A DNA stretch of 64,000 nt from Ctena decussata (lineage: Eukaryota > Mollusca > Bivalvia > Lucinida > Lucinidae). The position numbers and the translations under genes are program-made. How positions within the stretch are numbered: position 1 is the first letter of the stretch; every line of letters begins with the position of its first letter. This document shows positions 57,446-64,000 of this stretch, in pieces. The stretch lies in assembly GCA_963989385.1 (NCBI GenBank), contig OZ022508.1, forward strand, positions 51,127,087 through 51,191,086. Reading direction: 5' to 3'. The notes under the pieces are model-generated. The model did no database searches and had not been told where the DNA came from. It saw only the letters and a program-made list of their open reading frames with translations.

Positions 57446-58499
57446 CTTAAAGCATATATTTGACGACAGAAAAATAAAAACAGAGAACGTAAAAAGGAAA
57501 AATCAAAACGTGCAAATGCAGAACTCAGAAGCTCTTACAAAAAACACAATGTCACATATAGGCTTCCGTACAAAACACAACATCACCTATAACGTGAATG
57601 TTGTGGAGCTAGTGCCCTAAGAAGATAATGCTTTGATAACTGTTTAGTCTTGAAATTCCCATTAGAAAAATGTATATATGACCTTTACTTTGAAAATGGT
57701 GTGAAAGAGAGGATGTCATAAGTTGAAATTCAATAGTACTAAAGACGAGAGGACCAATGATCCTGTAGCTCACCTGATCCCTTATTTTCAACTGACACAA
57801 TTTGTCATTTCCCTCATTTGTAACAAATTTTACAACAGTAATTTTAGAGGAGTACATATTTTTATATTTAAATTCTCAGTGACTGCTACCAAGTTCAAAG
57901 AATGACCCCGAACTTTGCTTGCCTTATGTCTTCATGTATTCATTTAGTTAACCATAATAGCATAGCTGGGCTAAACATGTTTCCACGAAAACCACTGTTT
58001 AAGCATTTCCAATATAAAAGCATAAGGCAAGAAAAGTTGACCTCACCATGCAATAGGTTAAGGTCAATGCAGGGTCATCATTTGTAAAAAAAGAAAAAAA
58101 AAACAATATAAAACTAGAGGGCTCGAGCCCTCAATGCTACACACATGGCCTTTTGCTTGTGGATAAGAATGTTTTTCAAGAATTTGTACCATATATGAGC
58201 ATGGCGGCCATCTTGGTGTGACCAAAACCATCTGAATAAACCTTTGTCCCCCTGACTATCGGCCCAGTGGCTTCAAAGGGGAAGATGTTTGAAAATCTCT
58301 ACAGGCAACAGAATCTTTCTCAGTGACACTCAACAGAGGTCATATAATGACCTTGACCTTTAGCAACATATTGTCCTCTTCTGGGCATTTAGTTAACCAC
58401 ATATAACAAATATTACCTTAGACATAAATACTTTCTGAGAAATCCACTGTTTAAGCATTTTTCCACATAAAAGCATAGTATAGCAAATTAAAATCTTAA
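57446..58499 (-). repeat. Unassigned DNA, then degraded GGTCA-rich repeat
   Basis: 57446-57890 shows nothing clear. From 57891 to 58499 diverged blocks appear ('aggttaaggtcaatgcaggg', 'gcatggcggccatcttggtg', 'gaccttgacctttagc'). These are older copies than those at 46-47 kb. Confidence 0.6.
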
Positions 58500-58620
58500 T
58501 GAGTTCCTTCAAGAGCAGAGAATACATTCAGAAGAAGGAACATGGGCCCGACTACGTAGTTTCGGCTACTAAAGCCTCATCAGAGCTTAAAACAAACAAG
58601 GCATCGCAGGCGATACAAAT
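58500..58620 (-). repeat. ACTACGTAGT-core dispersed repeat, partial, reversed
   Basis: GAAGGAACATGGGCCCGACT then ACGTAGTTTCGGCTACTAAA is the complement of the 21.2-kb repeat. Confidence 0.85.
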
Positions 58621-58724
58621 CCCCTCGCACAAGACTACTTGGTGTGAGCACACACTGAACTGGGGAATTTCATGACATATAATAGTTATGTGGAAAAAAA
58701 AAGCCTGTAATTGCATAGTGACAA

Positions 58725-58858
58725 ATTTGAGTTTAATGTCCCACTAACAGCTAAGGTGAGTCTCATCCTAATGTCTGGAGAAGTGGAGGAGCGAACCCTC
58801 GACACTTCGATTGCAAGGTCAGCACGCTAACCACTGCACTATACCCCACTCCACAAAA
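58725..58858 (-). mobile_element. tRNA-derived SINE, short
   Basis: On the minus strand GGGGTATAGTGCAGTGGTTA carries an A box, and GAGGGTTCGCTCCTCCAC a B box, with a tRNA-like anticodon stem between. The 3' side ends 'cattaaactcaaatttg'. Confidence 0.7.
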
Positions 58859-59074
58859 AGCCTGTGAGCTTATTGTAAAGGTTGTATATGACCCTGACAT
58901 TAAGGTACAGTATTGTAAGCATTTGGGGGATTAGATTTCACATGATAGAAAATATTTCAGTCATGACAAGCATTAGAATGCTATCAGGTACCAGCACTTT
59001 TGCACCTATTGAATCTATCTCTATGATGTTCACCTTTAATATAATGATATATTGTGAAGTTATACGAGAATCCA
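58859..59074. other. Unassigned DNA
   Basis: Nothing recognised; the 70-codon ORF at 58882 is treated as chance. Confidence 0.5.
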
Positions 59075-59475
59075 TTGATAAATGTAGGCGCTAGAGCGCT
59101 GACAAAGTTTTTCTAAAAATAGCCACAGTGACCTTGACCTTAGGCGCAGCACCCTGAAAGTCTAAGTTGCTTGAGATATTATCATGCCCTACATTTGTTT
59201 GAACTTATTTTAAAATCCATTGAGAAATGTAGGCGCTAGAGCGCTGACAATGTTTTTCTAAAAATAGCCATAGTGACCTTGACCTTGGGCGCAGCACCCT
59301 GAAAGTCAAACCTGCTCGAGATATTGTCATGTTCTACATTTGTGTGAAGATAATTAAAAATCCATTGAGAAATGTAGGCGCTAGAGCGGTGACAAGAGGT
59401 GAACATACGTATCTACGTACTTACGTACGGGACAAAACCTATATCCGCTCGCCACTTCGTGGTGCGAGGGGATAA
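59075..59475 (-). mobile_element. 145-bp tandem units with a CCCCTCGC hairpin and CGTA head
   Basis: Two and a half reversed copies of the 145-bp unit ('gtaggcgctagagcgctgac', 'gtgaccttgacctt') run to 59395. Then, read on the minus strand, a hairpin CCTCGCACCACGAAGTGGCGAG is followed by 'cggatataggttttgtccc' and a GTACGTAAGTACGTAGATAC run. This is another head of the hairpin plus microsatellite type, here with CGTA in place of CGTC. Confidence 0.75.
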
Positions 59476-62417
59476 TTAAACGACAAAAGTCAAAAGCAAA
59501 AGACAGAGGTCATAAATAAAAACTAGAAGACATAAATCAAGGAGTCTTAACTCAAAACTCAGATCCCATGAATCAAATTCAGAATTCAGAAGTAGTAAAT
59601 CAAAACCTACATATTAATTACACAAACAAAAAAACGTCCGCTTTACAATTGTGTCTCTGAATTCCAAATGCACACAGACATTTCATTCCAATGTTTTGTT
59701 TCAATAACGTTAATTATTCAGCAATGGTGTGCGTTGAACGGAAATCCTTTAAATGAAGATCGGCGACAATGACAATGTCGCAAGCGCCAGTACTCAGATT
59801 TCGAAAGTCACAAAATCAGTATCTCGTGTGTTCTTCCAATTTTAACCATCACAGCTCATCCTAGCATTACTGAGCAGACACGCTGCTGAGATATTATGGG
59901 TGCTGAATGCATTCTAAATTGTCACAACCACTGGCATAAATCTGTCACGTAAAGTGACGTCACAAAACGTCGATCATGACAGTGCGTAGATACACGCCAA
60001 CATTACCTTGTTGGTCCATCAGTTTGGAAGTCAATGGCATAGGACTACTTCAGAATTCATTATTAGCCATCAATAGCATTGAAATCAGTATCATTCAGCA
60101 TTGCAAAAGTTTGGTTACAAAATTACTCGATTACTTTTCTGTAAAAGGTTGGGTAATAAAGCCGAATTTTAGTGCGCCGGGATTTCAGATTTCAGCCTTA
60201 ATTTTTATTTTCTGATGCATGTTGTCATTATTGAACACAAGTATAGTCAATTGAAACAAAAACGGTGTCAAAATGATGAACGGTTATGGGGATACGGAAA
60301 TTCTAAAATCGTTATTAATTTAAAAGGGAGATAATTTCATAAATCGAAGACTTTGGGCTGCTTTCTCGTTCATTTAATATGCGGTTTTTGTTTTTGAAAG
60401 TTGATTTTTCGTTTGTCAATGTTTCTAACTCTCGTTTTACGCAAAACGTTTTAGGTTTTGATGAATAAAATGCTGCCGAGAATGAAAAATTATGTCGGTA
60501 AATCTTGTGGCTATGGAGAAAAATTAAAATGGTTGCAACTTTATGTGTGCCAGACGCTCGGGACACATTTTGATTTATTTTTTATGGATACAACTTTACT
60601 GGTTTAAAAGATACAGATCCTTAGAAATCGGACGTTTTTTTTGTGTCAGTATATATAGGCTTAATTATATGGTCTTTGTAGACAGTTTCCAGTAAGTGGC
60701 GATTTAATTTGTCACACATTGGAAGGAGTTCTTTTGATCACGTGAACCTAATTACATACTCACTTTTTTTAACAGTCATCAGGACAATCCAGCTGATACA
60801 GTATAAATATGCGTACATGTCCATACTTTTGCTGTTGGAAAATGAATCAGCCCTCTTGGTAAAAAGACACAGTCTCCTGATGTGCATTTACCCACACGTA
60901 TTCAAATAAGTCTGTCTTGCCATAGCATATATCCTCGATCCAAAAGAGAGCTGTAAAATAAGAAATTTTGAAGTGACATTTGGTCAAAAGGGTCAGCAAA
61001 AATAGTAACTTGACGGTTGACAGCTTATGATTGTTTTTAGAACATTAACAATTTTGGAAACCTCAAATTCATATCAATACTTTGTGCTTTGAAATATCAA
61101 ATATTATTTCCTTTTGAGACTGATAAAACATTAGGGCACTTGAATAATAGGAAACGCTAGAACTTTTATAAATTTTGATAAGAAAGGAATTGTAACATTT
61201 TTATCTAAAAATCAGTGCGATAAATCGAAAATACTGATTTTTTTTTATTTCAGTTGTGATGTTGACGTCTTATTTACGCGTAGCGTTAGACACACTGCAG
61301 ATCAAGGATCTGTATTCTGCGATTGGTCATTTTCATGCAACAAAATAGACATCGTATGAGTCACTAGTGAGTTGATACATTTTCCACTGTAGACAACATC
61401 ACTTTTATTTCTTCTAGATATGCATTAATTTTACTGCTAAGTATAAAATAAATTGATATATACACTTCGTCAAACGATTCGCATGTTTCAGCTCTACAGA
61501 ACTTTTGTTATGAGCTCTGCAGAAAATTTGCAAGCTAATAAACAACGATATAATTTATGGACTTGGAAAGTTGGAATACTTAAGCATATGCCCGTTGATA
61601 TTTTTGTTCCAATTTATCAGATGGAAGATTTTTTGGCGGTTGACTTTTTCGTGTAAAATAATATCTTTTTATTTTCTGCATATGAAATGTCCTGTTAGGA
61701 AAATAAATGTCTCACGTCAGACAGAAGACCATGGAACAAGTAAGTTACACATAAAATTTGAAGTGCCTGTATAAAAGACCTTGTTTTCAGTAGAACAAAA
61801 AAGATAAGAACTCATAGGAAAACTGTTTTTGCCAAGAATTATGAAGGCAGGTTTTGGCCAGATTTCTTTTATGACTGATTAAGAAATTACTTGACTACAA
61901 GTAATGTTGCAAATTACGATTTAACATGTCGTCTACAGATAATGATAATCGGGTGTGTAAAAAAAGTAAATTTGATGATGCTTTGGACAAAGTTAAGTGC
62001 CAAATATTTTTTTTTAAATAAAGTGATCTTATCTTTTGTTGCTGTGTATCGAAACAGCTTCAAGCTTTCAAAAATCCAGTGTCTAGGTGTTTTTATATTG
62101 TACATTTCTGTTTCGCACAGGATCAATAACCACACAATCTTTACCTACCACAAATTCCCCTTAACAGTTATTTCTACAGCTAGCTTCACAAATACTTATG
62201 CTCAACTTTTGGCGAAGGGTATTTAACATAAATCAGATTTCTCAAAACCAAAGAAACCCAAATCAATGAATAAAAACTGTCTGTTTTTTTGTTTTTTTTT
62301 GTTTTTTGTTTTTTTGCTAGGAATATTAACATGCCTTCTTCCTGTCGCAACGCTAAACCTTCTGACAAAGTTTCATGAAAATTGGATCAAAACTGTGCCC
62401 TCAAGGGTGAACACAAG
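59476..62417. other. Apparently unique DNA, no gene recognised
   Basis: Nearly 3 kb without tandem or dispersed repeats that I recognise. The longest reading (111 codons, 61891-62226, plus) has no known motif, and the 73-codon ORF opposite it shows the region is simply stop-poor. Promoter or exon signals could not be identified with confidence. A T-rich run lies at 62281-62316. Confidence 0.45.
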
Positions 62418-62750
62418 GTTTTTAGTTCACCTGAACCGAACACAAGGTGAGCTTATTGTATAGGCTAGGTCCGTCGTCCATCTTACGTCATCCGTCGTCC
62501 GTTCACATTTTAAGTATAGAATATCGACTTTGTCCGAGGTGTTTGTCCAGTGGAAAGATCTGCACATGCGGATCGAGACACCGACCGCGCAAAGCGCGGG
62601 AGGTCTTTTGATACGCACTTGCAGGTCTTTCCACTGGATGGACATCGAGGACAAGGTCGGTATCCGACTTACACATCGAATAACAATGTTGACAGTACAA
62701 TATATAGAGAATGGAGTCGCAGATCGGATGTAACATATTAATCAGGTAAA
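62418..62750 (+). mobile_element. Hairpin-head element fragment with 79-bp inverted arms
   Basis: The head TTTTTAGTTCACCTGAACCG, then AAGGTGAGCTTATTG and GTCCGTCGTCC-type runs, matches the AGCTCACCTG family. It is followed at 62521-62682 by an inverted repeat with arms of about 79 bases (GTCCAGTGGAAAGATCTGCA against TGCAGGTCTTTCCACTGGAT), with CCGCGCAAAGCGCGG at the tip. The four overlapping ORFs on both strands are readings of this palindrome. Confidence 0.85.
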
Positions 62751-63060
62751 ATAATGACTTTTCCTATTTCATGTATAGAATCTCATATAAAGTTTTTACA
62801 ATGCTCAAGAGAAGACGGGGTAACAGGGATAATTTAGGGATAAGTATTGATATTTCTCCAAAAACACTTAAGTTGTTTCCCCTTATTAGAACCGCCTCGT
62901 CGAGAAGGTTCTAATGTGGGGGTAACAACAGGTTTTCGTTTAGAAATGCAATGTAAGAAAAATTATTCAATAATTATCCATAAACCTCTTCCTTATCTGG
63001 AGCTTTGTAATTTGTAAAAGAAGGCCTCTGACCCAACATATTGGGAAACGAGATGGATTG
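62751..63060. other. Unassigned DNA
   Basis: A small stem AGAACC...GGTTCT with CGTCGAGA between lies at 62887-62911; nothing else recognised. Confidence 0.45.
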
Positions 63061-63074
63061 ATAGATGGATGACA

Positions 63075-63330
63075 CTATTTTACGTCCTATTTAACAATAT
63101 TTCACTCATATCATGGTGAAAGCTGCGTGCAAACTCCAGCCCAATTCGAGCCCGGATTGGGAAACCGGATGAAGTGATCGTTAGGATAAACAGATAAAGT
63201 AGACCATCGCCTGGGGAAGAATTACGAACTGGGCCAGACCCGAGCTTGCTACCTCCAGATTATGAGCTCTCATCCAATACAGTTACAGTGTCAGAGGTGA
63301 TGGTTTGTCGTATTCTTCCATGGAAACAAA
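63075..63330 (-). repeat. Degenerate SINE
   Basis: 'ttttacgtcctatttaacaa' followed by 'tatttcactcatatcatggt' matches the shared tail of the SINE at 63677, but the tRNA-like head near 63270-63310 is hardly recognisable. Confidence 0.5.
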
Positions 63331-63477
63331 AATTGTGACCCCTTATCGGCCCTTGTAAGAACAACCTTGCAGAGTCGTTTTAATTAGGAGCATCAGCATT
63401 ATTGTTGTAAAAAAGTATATATGATTACGAAAGTTTGGTCGCTGGTCTTTCGCAAGGAATCTATTGCAAGTTGTGGA

Positions 63478-63660
63478 GCCCTCAGCCGGTAGCTTAGGTG
63501 GGTTAAGCTCTGCCCTGCTGATTTAGCGCCTAGTGGCCCTGGGTTCGATTTCCGCTGGAGGCGGAAACTTTTCAACTGTAGTCGAGGTTCCAGTGCCACA
63601 CATCAAACTTCCGTTGTCCTTCTAGTACTGAAATACAGTTGAAAAGGACGTAAAATCGCA
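63478..63660 (+). mobile_element. tRNA-derived SINE, plus strand
   Basis: The head has GCCGGTAGCTTAGGTGGGTT (A box) and CTGGGTTCGATTTCC (B box). The tail reads CTGAAATACAGTTGAAAAGG then ACGTAAAATCGCAA. It is paired tail to tail with the next SINE. Confidence 0.82.
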
Positions 63661-63676
63661 AGTCACCCATTCATTG

Positions 63677-63860
63677 CGATTTTACGTCCTTTTCAACAGT
63701 ATTTCAGTCATATTAGGACAATGGGACAGTGATATGGAAAGGCTGTGTGCAATGGAACCCCGTTTACGGTAGGAAAGATTCTAGCCTCAAGCGGGGCTCG
63801 ATCCCGGTCCGCTAGATCAGTAGGCCAGCGTTTAACCCACTGAGCTACCGTGGCTTCTCC
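63677..63860 (-). mobile_element. tRNA-derived SINE, minus strand
   Basis: On the minus strand the head is CACGGTAGCTCAGTGGGTTA (A box) and CCGGGATCGAGCCCCGC (B box). The tail is CTGAAATACTGTTGAAAAGG then ACGTAAAATCGCAATG, as in the plus SINE just before it. Only about 16 bases separate the two tails. Confidence 0.85.
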
Positions 63861-64000
63861 TTAATTGAAAGTTTAGCACGAGAAAACTATGCAGATTAAC
63901 TCTTTTTTTTTGGCTTAACCAGTGCCATTTAGTCTCATATACAGTTGCGCTGTGGCATGCTAAACGATGATAAAAAAAACACAAAAGGCTCAGACCAGCC
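63861..64000. other. Unassigned window end
   Basis: Nothing recognised. Confidence 0.5.

Overview
The window looks like repeat-dense, AT-rich nuclear DNA of a bivalve mollusc, probably a heterodont clam or mussel-like species. The species is an inference. It rests on the abundant GGTCAAGGTCA-type dispersed repeats, on elements that begin with a short hairpin followed by a CGTCC microsatellite, on many different tRNA-derived SINEs, and on spliced rather than bacterial-style coding sequence. No operon, rRNA gene, CRISPR array or long host ORF was found. Almost every ORF above 60 codons is a chance reading of repeat or AT-rich DNA.

The one host gene I can support is on the minus strand at 31.7-36.2 kb. 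Two phase-matched exons (36023-36166, then 31664-31893) encode a ten-cysteine Ly6/uPAR-type three-finger domain, close to the quiver/sleepless style, followed by a hydrophobic C-terminal tail that suggests a GPI anchor. The signal-peptide exon is not recognised. The 4.1-kb intron between the exons holds a broken mariner-like transposase and a TTAA-flanked MITE. Other coding remnants are all transposon-derived: the 3' end of a CR1/L2-like LINE (21.9-23.8 kb) carrying a SINE with a perfect 14-bp target duplication, and a short Helitron-like fragment at 54.0 kb.

Layout: 0-1.2 kb, a 324-bp tandem repeat. 2.6-8.4 kb, dispersed repeats split by a 2.2-kb palindromic element. 9.6-13.5 kb, two arrays of a 47-bp minisatellite. 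14.8-15.6 kb, MITE copy 1. 17-20.9 kb, a GC-richer composite repeat with a 64-bp palindrome. 21.2-23.8 kb, LINE and SINE. 24.7-28.3 kb, two copies of one TIR element in inverted orientation around a dispersed repeat that holds another MITE. 28.8-29.9 kb, a hairpin-headed element. 31.7-36.2 kb, the Ly6-like gene. 37.4-41.5 kb, a hairpin-headed element with a tandem core of about 145-170 bp. 43.9-52.5 kb, a nest of at least four elements. 52.7-55.6 kb, further dispersed and tandem repeats. 57-64 kb, scattered SINEs, repeat fragments and apparently unique DNA.

The most notable pattern is a shared architecture. Several sequence-unrelated element families each have a terminal hairpin, then a CGTC or CGTA microsatellite, then a head domain, then a tandem core of about 145-177 bp, and in several cases a 3' hairpin. 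Insertion boundaries can be read directly for several elements because an uninterrupted copy of the target is also present in the window.
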